NCBI GenBank assembly: GCA_026315105.1
Contig: CM048746.1
Span: forward strand, 143,202,730 to 143,266,729
From: Locusta migratoria
Taxonomy: Eukaryota > Arthropoda > Insecta > Orthoptera > Acrididae
Direction: 5' to 3'
Length of the DNA stretch: 64,000 bases
A program made the position numbers and the translations under genes. Positions 53,555-62,226 of the stretch are shown here, in pieces (position 1 is the first letter of the stretch; each line of letters begins with the position of its first letter). The notes under the pieces are model-generated. The model saw only the letters and a program-made list of their open reading frames with translations. It did not search any database and was not told where the DNA came from.

Positions 53555-54041
53555 GGAAAGGCGTTGAATTAAAATTTGTGCTGTGGGCGGGATTCGAACC
53601 CGGGACCTTCTGCTTACTAAGCAAACGCTTGAAGCCGCTCAGCTAACACAGCATTGTGGATAATACGGCTACACGGACTGTCTTCAAACACGTCTCGCTC
53701 CACACCACACGCTTTAATTCCTCCTGAATGCTTCCTGTGAAATACGTATAAATTTGCCAAGGCTCTCCAATCACCTCTGCGAGAGAAACAAGCCGGTATT
53801 GTTCACGTTCTTTGCTGGGGTGCTATTTCAATACAGGAGAGCCTTGGCAATTTGATACGTATTTCATACGGAACATTCAGGTAGAATTACAGTATGTGGT
53901 GCGGAGGGAGACGTGATTGAAGACAGTCCGTGTACTGACATTATCTGTAACGCTGTGTTAGCTGAGCGGTTTAAAGCATCTGCCTCGTAAGCAGAAGTTC
54001 GAATCCCTGCCTCAGCACAAACTTTAATTCAACGCTTCTCC
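53555..54041. mobile_element. Fold-back element with divergent tRNA-Thr-like arms
   Basis: Arms are inverted copies: GGAAAGGCGTTGAATTAAAA against TTTAATTCAACGCTTCTCC, and GCCAAGGCTCTCC against GGAGAGCCTTGGC. Each arm has a tRNA-like sequence, 53580-53652 on minus and 53951-54018 on plus. An anticodon-like loop (TCTGC-CTCGTAA-GCAGA on the plus copy; AGT in the minus copy) suggests tRNA-Thr ancestry. Both point outward. The spacer is about 50 bp. No coding sequence and no clear target duplication. Confidence 0.8.
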
Positions 54042-54169
54042 TTGTAATCGCCACGTTTGGTATAACGACATATGTTTGTCAGAAGGAACTAAATGATTGT
54101 CGTTATTTATATGTAATGTTAAGTGTTGCATTTATATTAGTATTTGTTCAATAAGAATAAAAAAAAGCC

Positions 54170-54420
54170 TAAATCGCTAAAATTATTTTTAATAATTACG
54201 ACGTTTTGGCATCTGCCATCATCGGATCCATAAACCTCTGAACTTGTGCAGTTACGTTCAGCGTCAATAACAAAATATCTACCTAGTGTCAATAGTAAAA
54301 TATCTACCTAGCAGGCAGATATTTTATTTTTGACAATGAACTTTTCTGTGCAATCTCAGAGGTTTTTACATCTGATGATGGCAGTAATCATTAAAGATAT
54401 TTATGTATAAAAAGAGTCTA
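54170..54420. repeat. Inverted pair of PLE-like 3' ends
   Basis: The minus strand at 54190-54232 reads CCGATGATGGCAGATGCC followed by AAAACGTCGTA. The plus strand at 54373 reads CTGATGATGGCAG followed by a decayed second half. Outer sequence is inverted (GATCCATAAACCTCTGA / TCAGAGGTTTTTACATC). The small AAAATATCTACCTAG motif repeats in the centre. Confidence 0.6.
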
Positions 54421-54465
54421 GAGTGCAATTTTTATTTGTGTCAACTATTTCATACAAATAAAAAT

Positions 54466-54644
54466 CAGCCGGCCGCCGTGGCCGAGGAGATTGAGGCGCT
54501 CCAGTCACGGTCTGCACGGCCACTACGGTCGGGGGTTCGAATCCCCCTTCGAGCATGTATATTTGTGCCGTCCTTAGTATAAGGTAGTTGATAAGTAGTT
54601 TGTAAGTTTAGGTCCCATAAGCTTAACAAACATTTGAACATTTG
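54466..54644 (+). mobile_element. SINE-A copy with internal deletion
   Basis: Head GCCGGCCGCCGTGGCCGAGG, box B GGGTTCGAATCCCCC, tail AACAAACATTTGAACATTTG. The GACTGATGACCCCGTAG segment is missing. Target duplication AATAAAAAT (54457-54465, 54645-54653). Confidence 0.9.
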
Positions 54645-54653
54645 AATAAAAAT

Positions 54654-54984
54654 AATTGAATTTGCGAGGGTTCCCGTCGTTATTGCTTTACCTTATTTAT
54701 GTTCAGGGTCGAACCCAAGTCTCTTCCACAGTTGGTCTTCTTTCTATTGAAGTTCAACTTCTACTAAAGTAGAAACATATTACTTCGATCATTGTTTAAA
54801 ATTTTTTCCTTCTTTTTAAAAACAGTGTTTTATTAGAATACATTACAGCTTTTCCTTTTACTGTCACCAAACCAACACCAACAACTCTCCTAACAACCCC
54901 AAAAGTTATATATGTAGAACCTACAGATGTGTTAAAATTTTAAACATAGCAGCTATTGTCAGCGACCGTTACAACGTCAATGGA
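54654..54984. other. Unassigned sequence
   Basis: AT-rich; no feature recognised. Confidence 0.35.
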
Positions 54985-55195
54985 TAAACAAGCAGTCCTC
55001 GGTCGCAAATTAAAAATTATTTGCCCAGGTCTCGGCAATGACTATGATTGCCTTCATCAGAAAATAAAACGCAAAACAAGTCACATAATAAAATATACTC
55101 TTCAGCTGTATAGGTTAAGTCACAAAATTTAAAAAGAAATTTTTAGGAAAGCTAGCCACTATGGGCTGCACGCCTGCACGGAGGCATCAGACTGC
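54985..55195 (-). mobile_element. PLE 3' terminal region, minus strand
   Basis: Inverse of 10776-11010, including CTGATGA-A-GGCAAT...ATTGCC followed by GAGA (one change from GAAA). Confidence 0.75.
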
Positions 55196-55214
55196 AATAA
55201 AATGTGTGACGTCG

Positions 55215-55330
55215 AGTGTCAGGGACCTCACACTGGGGACCATTTGCAGAGGCGACCAGAGGTGTATGTCATACAGCCTCTGGTCTGGTCCTCTGGTACA
55301 CAATTTTAATCTGCCAGGAAGTTTCAAACT
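55215..55330. repeat. Fold-back element end joined to unknown sequence, copy 1
   Basis: CTCACACTGGGGACCATTTG to TACACAATTTTAATCTGCCA GGAAGTTTC. The last 30 nt match the right end of the 14038-14545 fold-back. It is repeated at 55527-55632. Confidence 0.7.
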
Positions 55331-55436
55331 AGGACGGCACAAATATCCATGCCCGAGGGGGGATTCGAACCCCCGACCGTAGCGGCCGTGCAGACCGTGA
55401 ATGGAGCGCCTCAGTCTCCTCGGCCACTGCGGCCGG
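55331..55436 (-). mobile_element. SINE-A, 3'-truncated, minus strand
   Basis: The head is complete (GCCGGCCGCAGTGGCCGAGG in reverse complement), with box B; it stops after GCCGTCCT. It lies between two copies of a duplicated unit. Confidence 0.85.
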
Positions 55437-55632
55437 CCCTCGGTCGCAAATTAAAAATTATTTGCCCAGGTTTCGGCAATGACTATGATTGCCTTCATCA
55501 GAAAATAAAACGGAAAACAAGTCACAAGTCCCTCACACTGGGGACCATTTGCAAAGGCGACCACGTGTATGTCATACATCCTCTGGTCTGCTCCTCTGGC
55601 ACACAATTTTAATCTGCCAGGAAGTATTAAAC
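55437..55632. repeat. PLE end plus fold-back end, copy 2
   Basis: 55437-55527 repeats the PLE end with an intact hammerhead-like core (minus strand 55466-55501). 55527-55632 repeats the CTCACACTGGGGACC... unit. It ends 40 nt from the sNPFR stop codon. Confidence 0.75.
55466..55501 (-). ncRNA. Best-preserved hammerhead-like core
   Basis: Minus strand: CTGATGA (exact consensus), one extra A, 6-bp stem II GGCAAT/ATTGCC with 7-nt loop CATAGTC, GAAA, then CCTGG. Stem III and cleavage-site bases (GGGC where GGTH is expected) are changed, so activity is doubtful. U-rich and A-rich flanks could pair as stem I. Confidence 0.5.
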
Positions 55633-55671
55633 TAATCTAATCTAATAAATGAGTAGAGGTGTTGCGCTCAC

Positions 55672-56871
55672 CTAAATGGAAGGCGACACGTCGAGCACCT
55701 TGTTGTCGATGCCGGAGAAGCGGACCTGCTCGTCGCTGGCGCAGTAGCCGGCGCAGGGGGAGGGCGCGGGGGCGGGGTCCGAGTCGGTGGAGACGACGTC
55801 TGGCAGCAGCGAGTGCGACGTCTGCAGCGCCGTCTGCGCCGACGGGCCGCCCAGCGAGGTGCCCGCGTCGGGCACCGCGGGCCGCGGCCGGCCGCAGCAC
55901 GGCACCACGCGCCGGAACTCCTTGCGGAAGTTCTCGTTCAGCCACGCGTACAGGAACGGGTTGTAGCACGTGGAGCTCATGGCGAGCGCGTGCACCGCGA
56001 AGAAGCACAGGTTGAAGTAGCGCCAGTGGCCGATCGGGATGTACAGGTCGTTGGCCAGGTTGACGAGGTTGAGCGGCAGCCAGCAGGTGCCGAAGACGAC
56101 GACCATGGCGACGAGCATGCGGTTGGTGCGGCGCTTGCGCTCGCGGTCGGCGCGCTCCTTGCGCGACGTCTTGGCGCCGGGCTTGGAGCGCGCCTGGTCG
56201 CGCAGCCGCAGCCAGATCTTGGTGTAGCACACGGAGATGGCGAGGAAGGGCGCGACGAACTGCAGCGCGAACGTGAGCGCGCCGAACGCCTGGCGCGCGC
56301 GCTCCGACGGCCAGCGCTCCTCGCAGAAGTGGCTGCCGTCGCGCGGCCGGTGCTCCATGAAGACGCCGTAGGGCAGCGTGGCGGCCAGCGCGGCCGCCCA
56401 CACGGCGCACACCACGGCCAGGCAGGCGCCGGCGCGCATGCGCGGCCGGAACGGGTGCACGATCACGTAGAAGCGGTCCACCGCGATCGCCGTCAGCGTC
56501 AGCGACGAGATGTAGACGCTGGCGCCCTGCGCGAACGCCACCGTGTGGCACAGCGCCGCGCCGAACACCCAGCGCCCGTAGAAGGTGTACAGCGGCGTGA
56601 AGGGCACGCACAGCGCGCACAGCAGGATGTCGGACAGCGCCAGGTTGCTGATGAACAGGTTGGTCACCGTCTGCATGGCGCGGTTGCGCGCCACCACGAA
56701 GCAGACGAGCGCGTTGCCGCACGCGCCCACCGCGAAGATGGCCAGGTACACCAGCCCGAACACCGCCTGCACGCCGCGCTGCTGCATCGGGTCCTCGACG
56801 CCGTCCCACTGCGTGCCGTTGCCGATGCCGCTGCCGTCCGCGGGCTCGGGGAACTCGAACTCCGCGTCCAT
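55672..56871 (-). CDS. sNPFR: Short neuropeptide F receptor (class A GPCR)
   Basis: Receptor for short neuropeptide F, a plasma-membrane G-protein-coupled receptor involved in feeding and growth control in insects. 399 aa, one uninterrupted exon. Features: N-glycosylation site NGT (18-20); TM1 about 36-60 with GNALV (Asn53); TM2 with LALSD (Asp81); Cys108 and Cys183 for the extracellular disulfide; DRF (132-134) in place of DRY; HPFRPRM in loop 2; TM5 about 197-221; a basic loop 3 with RERKRRTNRM; CWLP (263-266) in TM6; NPFLY (304-308) in TM7; LNENFRKEF helix 8; Cys325-326 as possible palmitoylation sites. Segments such as QTVTNLFISNLALSDILLC, PFTPLYTF, SSTCYNPFLYAWLNENF and C-terminal EQVRFS match my knowledge of insect sNPFR, more than NPFR or RYamide receptors. 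The ORF is very GC-rich. Its stop codon overlaps a splice-donor-like TAGGTGAGC, so a spliced 3' UTR is possible. Confidence 0.92.
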   Translation of the reverse strand: MDAEFEFPEPADGSGIGNGTQWDGVEDPMQQRGVQAVFGLVYLAIFAVGACGNALVCFVVARNRAMQTVTNLFISNLALSDILLCALCVPFTPLYTFYGRWVFGAALCHTVAFAQGASVYISSLTLTAIAVDRFYVIVHPFRPRMRAGACLAVVCAVWAAALAATLPYGVFMEHRPRDGSHFCEERWPSERARQAFGALTFALQFVAPFLAISVCYTKIWLRLRDQARSKPGAKTSRKERADRERKRRTNRMLVAMVVVFGTCWLPLNLVNLANDLYIPIGHWRYFNLCFFAVHALAMSSTCYNPFLYAWLNENFRKEFRRVVPCCGRPRPAVPDAGTSLGGPSAQTALQTSHSLLPDVVSTDSDPAPAPSPCAGYCASDEQVRFSGIDNKVLDVSPSI

Positions 56872-56924
56872 TGCTGGCCCGAAAGATACCGCCCTATTAC
56901 CTGCTTAACTGCGCAAAGCACGTC

Positions 56925-59110
56925 TCCTTACAATCTCAGTCAGTCACTTAAATGTCCAACCTTTCTCATACTTTCATCGAAAAGTCATAGAAAATACAGG
57001 TGCACCACCGCACGAAATAAGTTTCTTAGGCGTCAGATGGAAGAAATTCGTTTCTTTGACATGCGGTTTTCACTGTTACTTGTATATGATGGCGTAAAGT
57101 TTTTCTATATTTCGCACAAATTTTCTCTCATTCACGTATCTTCATAGAAACTACAGTATGTTGTACTATACACTTGCACAGGAAATAAGTTTCTCTGGCC
57201 GGAGATCACGTGCAGAAATCTCTTTGTTGCGATGCGGTTCTTACCGTTACTTATATATGTTGGAGTAAATTTTTTTCCATATTTGACACAAATAACCTCT
57301 CATTCACTTATTTTCATCAACGTCATGAAATTGAAACTATTCTGAGTTCAGAAGCAATTTTTTTGTTCATAAGCGCCTCTTACTGTTACCTGTATACGAT
57401 GACGAAATATTCCTCTATATCTGAAATAACGGCCCAACCATACCGTCATGAAATCACGACTAGTCTATACGCTGAAGCTCCTCAGGAATGAGTGTTACTC
57501 AGATGTCTATTGACATGCGATTTTCACTGTTACACATAGAAATGATGGAGTAAATTTCTTCTATATTTGACATAAACAACCTCTCATTCACGTATGTTCA
57601 TCAAAGTCATGAAACTAAAACTACTCTGAGAGCTGCAGTTTCGCTGGCAAATACACGAGGAACCTTGCTCAGCAGCAATTATTTGGTCATATGTGTCTCT
57701 TACCTGTATACGGTGACAAAATATTCCTCTATATTTGAAATTAAGACCCAATCATACCGTGAAAACACAACTGGTCTACAAGCTGCAGTTCCTCAGCAAT
57801 ATTATTCAGTTACCGGATTAACTGAAACCGCAATTCATGTCTTCTTAAAATCTCAGTCCGTCACTTAAATGTCCAACCGTTCTCATACTTTCACCGAAAA
57901 GTCATAGAAACTACAGTATGTTGTACGCTGCACCTCCGCACGAAGTAAGTTTCTTGGACCTCAGATACTAGGAAGAAAATTGTCTATTGACATGCGGTTT
58001 TCACTGTTACACATAGAAATGATGGCGTAAATTTCTTCTATATTTGACACAGACAACCTCTGATTCAAGTATTTCCATTAAAGTGATGAAACTGAAACTA
58101 TTCTGAAAGCTGCATTTTGGCTGGAAAATATACGAGGAACCTAGTTCAACAGCAATTCTATATTTGAAATATAGTCATGAAATCACGACTAGTCTATACG
58201 CTGCAGCTCTTCAGGAAAGAGTGTTACTCAGGCCACAGAAGACAGGAGTAAATTTCCTCGGCAGGAATTTGCTTCTTGACATGTATCTCTTACTGTTACC
58301 TATATACCATATTTTTTCTTATATTTGCAACAAATACATACTGATTCACATATTTTCATCGAAATTTCACAAAACTGAAGTATTCTGTATGATGCAGATG
58401 CGCAGCAAAAATATGTTGCTCAGTTCACAGATGACAAGAGTAATCTTCTTCGACAGAAATCTTGGTATTGTTGACGTGTGGTTCTTATTGTTAGCTACAT
58501 ACGACTGCCTAAAATCCTTCTATATTTGACATAAATGCCCACTGAATCCCCTATCTCCACCGAAAAGCCACGAAAATGAAACTATTCTCTAGACTTCAGC
58601 TTACAGGAAAATAAGAATCTCTGGGCGCAGATTGCACGAGTAATGTTCCTCAGCGGAAATTCCTTTGTTGAGCGTAGCCCTCACTGTCACCTATAGCTCA
58701 TGACATATAATTCCTTTATATTTTTCATTCACATCACCTCTGTCCGATTATAAATTCAGTGTAAATACCTATATAAACTGATTCACTATAACACGTAAAT
58801 TTTTCATCTGTTAGCTGCACTATTGCTTAAATATCGACCCATTTAAACAACTTCACTAATCAGTCACAGAGTCTATAGTATTTTGTAGCATGCAATTCCG
58901 CAGGAGAATATGTTTCTCCGGACACAAATCACATAAGTAATCTGCCTTAGAGGAAATTTATTTCTTGACATGTGATTCTTGCTGTTACCTACAGTTGATG
59001 GCGTGTAACACTGCTATAAACGACAATCCCATCACTATATCAGTTTAATGCGTTGGAGAATTTACAGTAAATATTTATGCTAACTACTTCATAAGAATAA
59101 AAAAAAAATA
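56925..59110. repeat. Diverged tandem array upstream of sNPFR
   Basis: About ten units recur across 2.2 kb. Landmarks: TTGACATGCGGTTTTCACTG (57057, 57509, 57987, with variants near 57228, 57373, 57686, 58277, 58470, 58668, 58965), GATGGCGTAAATTTCTTCTA, TATATTTGACACAAA, CCTCTCATTCACGTAT, TCATGAAACTGAAACTATTC and GCTGCAGTTTC. Spacings range from about 140 to 300 bp. A larger duplication pairs 56930-57050 with 57848-57970 (TCACTTAAATGTCCAACC, TTCTCATACTTTCA, GTCATAGAAA). No long coding frame. It begins 54 bp upstream of the start codon. Confidence 0.85.
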
Positions 59111-59509
59111 TTATCTGTTGTTGGCAATTCAATCTATCTGATATGAAATATAAAACAAGAAAAACGCTTTCCTAGGTGGGTAAGTTACGTCGAACGTATG
59201 CACATTTCCGAATAACACTGAAAGTTTTGATCCGTTTTCTGCAGCTTCATGTATCTCATACAAAATCTACAACGTATGTTCCTTATTTGCATAAAATATA
59301 CAGTAGCCTTGCGCTTGAATTATTTCCGTCTTTTGCTTCAGTGAGCCGGAAATATAATAAAGAAATAACGCAATCGGATAAACTTTTTGAAAAATGTTTG
59401 TTAGACAAATTAGAAGAAAGTCACACACCTAGTGTCCAACAGTTTTAACATCAGTAAAGTAATAAACCTTCAACACTTAATTGTCGCCACAACATCGATG
59501 AAGTCGCGT
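59111..59509. other. No recognisable gene
   Basis: AT-rich. The 90-aa frame 59176-59448 has no known domain. Confidence 0.4.
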
Positions 59510-59860
59510 CTACTTAGTTCTTCACGTCTGACAGTGCCGTCGTCCAGAGCCTCCCACAGCGCAGCAGTCGGAGCGCGTCGCGTTTCCCGCCCTCGCCTCG
59601 CGCGCCCCCGGTATCTGGTGAGCCGGCTACAGCTCCGTCTGCCCTCTGTTGCGCTCCGCGGCCAGAGAGCGACTGACGGCTCAGCCAGCTGGACCGCGGG
59701 GCGGTAGGCGCCGCGGGCCTTCTGCGCATGCGCAGTGCGTCGCGTCTTGTGATTTCTGCCGGCAAGCGGCTGAGGGCCGGCGCCTACGCTGGTCGGGGAC
59801 GCAACCCGCGGTGCGCGTTATCGATGTCGGTCGGGCACCTTGCTGACACACGCCCAGTCC
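59510..59860. promoter_or_regulatory. CpG-rich block with NRF-1-like palindrome
   Basis: Dense CpG sequence (GGAGCGCGTCGCGTTTCCCG, CCTCGCGCGCCCCCGG) in an AT-rich region. TCTGCGCATGCGCAGTGCG near 59720 contains TGCGCATGCGCA, the consensus palindrome bound by NRF-1/Ewg-type factors. A donor-like CTGGTGAGC lies on plus at about 59616. It may be a promoter or first exon for sNPFR (minus) or for a plus-strand gene; direction is unresolved. Confidence 0.45.
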
Positions 59861-60062
59861 GGCAGCCCAAACGCCTTCCGACTCTGTTTTCTTTAAATTT
59901 GTTACCCAACTAACTCCTCAGACTGAAATAACTGTTAACACGAACGCGCTTAAGGGGGCAAACTCCCGAAGGAATTCCCGTAAGAAGTTAATCTTAAAAT
60001 TAGCAAACTTCAGTTACCTTTCCAAAGAAACTGCTAAAGACCTGAAATTTTTTGACAATATA

Positions 60063-61621
60063 CAGGGTGTCCAGAAAAGGACTCCCTGATTTCAAAATTA
60101 AATATCTCGAAAACAAAGATTGATAGAGGAATGCAGTAAACGGTATGTTTATTGTGAAAGCTGTAAGTAGTTTATACAGCAGTTTCAAATAATAGTTACA
60201 AAAGCTGCTAACAGATGGCGCTGCAATCGCCATACGTAATGCCTAGTATAAATAGTGATCCGAATCCCAGAGCGATAAGTTCCACTATTGAAACGTAAAA
60301 GGAGATTAGCGTACTGAAGGAAGAGATTAAAACCATGTACTCCATTCAACAACGCGTTCTTCTGGTGCTATAGTACCACAGGTTAGAGGATAATCCTATG
60401 GCAACAAGGCGAAGTTTTCAATCACGATTTAATGTTCCAAAAGGACCCGATGCGAAAACCATTCGTACGCTCTTCGCAAAATTTCAACGAACAGGTAGCG
60501 TAACTGATGATCTAGTGGGGCACGTTGGCCGCAAGCAAACCGCAGTTACGCCTGAAAATATCGCCACAGTTTCTGGAACTATTCAGTGATATCCAATGTA
60601 ATCCGTCCGTAGAATTGCATCTGAGACTGGTTTGAAGCGTTCCAGCACGCAGAAAATGCTGAGAAAGAGCCTACACATGTTTCATTTCAAAATTCAAACG
60701 CACCAGGCCATACCCGTACGAACTGTGCAACAAAGGGTTGCCTTTTCTAATCAGACGCTCACAATGATTTATAGTGAAGGATTTGATGTTGGCTGCATCT
60801 GGTTTACAGATAAATCACTCTTCCACCTGAATGAATATGTGAATAAGCAGAACTGGTGATTTTGGAATCCCGAAAAGCCATATTGGTGTGAAGAGAAAAC
60901 TCTGTATTCTCCTAAAGTTACTGTGTGGGCTGCAGTATGCAGCAATGGCATTATCGGCCCTTTTTTCATTTGAGAAACGGTCACTGCTGCACGTTACGTT
61001 GCAATTTTGGAACAATTTGTCACCACACAGCAAGCGTTAGAGGATCGACCAGGTACTGAATGGTTTATGCAAGATGGAGCCCGACCACATCGGACCGAAC
61101 AAGTGTTTCGCTTTCCTGAGGAATACTTCGGGAATCGACTCATTGGTTTGGCCTCAATATTCGCCGGATTTGACTCCCTGTCACTTTTTTTTGTGGGGCA
61201 CAGTGAAAGACATGGTCTACCCGAAGCATCCCGCCACGCTGGACGAGCTTGAATCTGCGATCTCTGTGGCATGTGAATCCATTTCGGTTGAGACACTACG
61301 AAATGTGATGGCGAATTTCATTCTTCGTTTGCGCCACCTGTGTAGTGCCAATGGTGAACACTTTGAAAATATTGTGATGTGATTGTTTGCAAAGAGTGTT
61401 TTCATACGATTATTTCACTTATGTATGCTGATATGAACTTTACAGCGTACAGCGCCATCTGTTAGCAGGTTTTGTAACTATTATTTCAAACTACTGTATG
61501 AATAATAGTTACAAAACCTACAGCTTTCACAATAAAAATAACGTTTACTGTATTCCTCTATCGATCTTTGTATTCGAGAAATTTAATTTTGAAATCAGGG
61601 ATTCCTTTGCTGGACACCCTG
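60063..61621 (+). mobile_element. Mariner-superfamily element with long inverted repeats
   Basis: TA duplications (60061-60062, 61622-61623) flank ends CAGGGTGTCC and GGACACCCTG. Terminal repeats extend about 170 bp (CTCCCTGATTTCAAAATTAA, TTTATTGTGAAAGCTGTA, GCTAACAGATGGCGCTG and their inverses). Length 1559 bp. Confidence 0.95.
60334..61382 (+). pseudogene. Mariner-superfamily transposase, broken
   Basis: Reading through three frames: N-terminal MYSIQQRVLLVL; RSFQSRFNVPKGPDAKTIRT and FQRTGSVTD (helix-turn-helix region); VRRIASETGLKRSSTQKMLR; IWFTDKSLFHLN (first catalytic Asp); YSPKVTVWAAV; WFMQDGARPHRT (second Asp); YSPDLTPCHFFLWG (third Asp); and a C-terminal tail ending HFENIVM at 61382. 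In-frame stops at 60372, 60587 and 60857, and a frameshift near 61135, prevent one product, though every catalytic residue is still readable. This is a fairly young but dead copy. The remnant at 25985-26828 is related. Confidence 0.88.
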
Positions 61622-61684
61622 TAGATGATACATTATATTTCAATCACATAAAAATCGGTTAGTGTAGTTTCTACAGTTTATGTT

Positions 61685-61887
61685 CAAAATGTTCAAATGT
61701 TTGTAATTCTTATGGGACCAGACTACGTTGAGCATCAGTCCCTAGACAAACAAACTACTTAACCTAAGATAAACTAACGTAACAACAACACACACATCCT
61801 TGCCCGAGGCAGGATTCGAACCTCCGACGTGGGAGGTCGCGCGATCCGTAACGTGGTGTTCCAGATCGCTCGGATACTCCCGCGCGG
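61685..61887 (-). mobile_element. SINE-B-like copy, minus strand
   Basis: The plus strand reads AAATGTTCAAATGTTTGTAA, ATCAGTCCCTAGAC, CTTGCCCGAGGCAGGATTCG (box B region) and GCTCGGATACTCCCGCGCGG. Flanks share ACAGTTNAT-like sequence (61673 and 61890), an imperfect target duplication. Confidence 0.85.
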
Positions 61888-62152
61888 CAACAGTTCATAT
61901 CAAACTTTTTTTATCCTTCCCACAGCGAAAAAGTTACGGTATGTTACTTGGGTACAAACATTCAAACATTAGAGCTTCTAAATTTATTGTTTATGTCAGT
62001 ACAAGTCCAATTTTTACAATGTTACTCATTGTCTTATTTATGAAAAGTACAAAGTCTCGTGTATTTTATCAACCTTAGCTTTTGAGGAATGTGTTGCACA
62101 ATTACGAACATGTATTATTGAAAAATATTCAATAAAGTAGACATTTGGAGAA
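61888..62152. other. Unassigned
   Basis: No feature recognised. Confidence 0.35.
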
Positions 62153-62226
62153 AAAAAACAGCTGTATGAATATTAAGAACTCAGATGGAACACCATTTAT
62201 GAAAGCTGAAAGGCGGAAAGAATATA
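62153..62226 (+). mobile_element. Short RTE fragment
   Basis: AACAGCTGTATGAATATTAAG and AAAGCTGAAAGGCGGAAAG align with 44350-44430 of the RTE, with a small deletion between them. Confidence 0.6.

Noticed and set aside
55637..56809. 390-aa minus-strand frame overlapping sNPFR
   Set aside because: It is a +1-type shadow frame of the receptor, dominated by Arg/Ala, with no domain.
56039..56921. Other open frames within sNPFR on both strands
   Set aside because: All are shadows of the GC-rich coding sequence.
55813..57147. 444-aa plus-strand open frame over the sNPFR locus
   Set aside because: It is antisense to the receptor and rich in Arg/Ala/His, as expected from a GC-rich coding strand read backwards. 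The minus frame has a complete GPCR fold.
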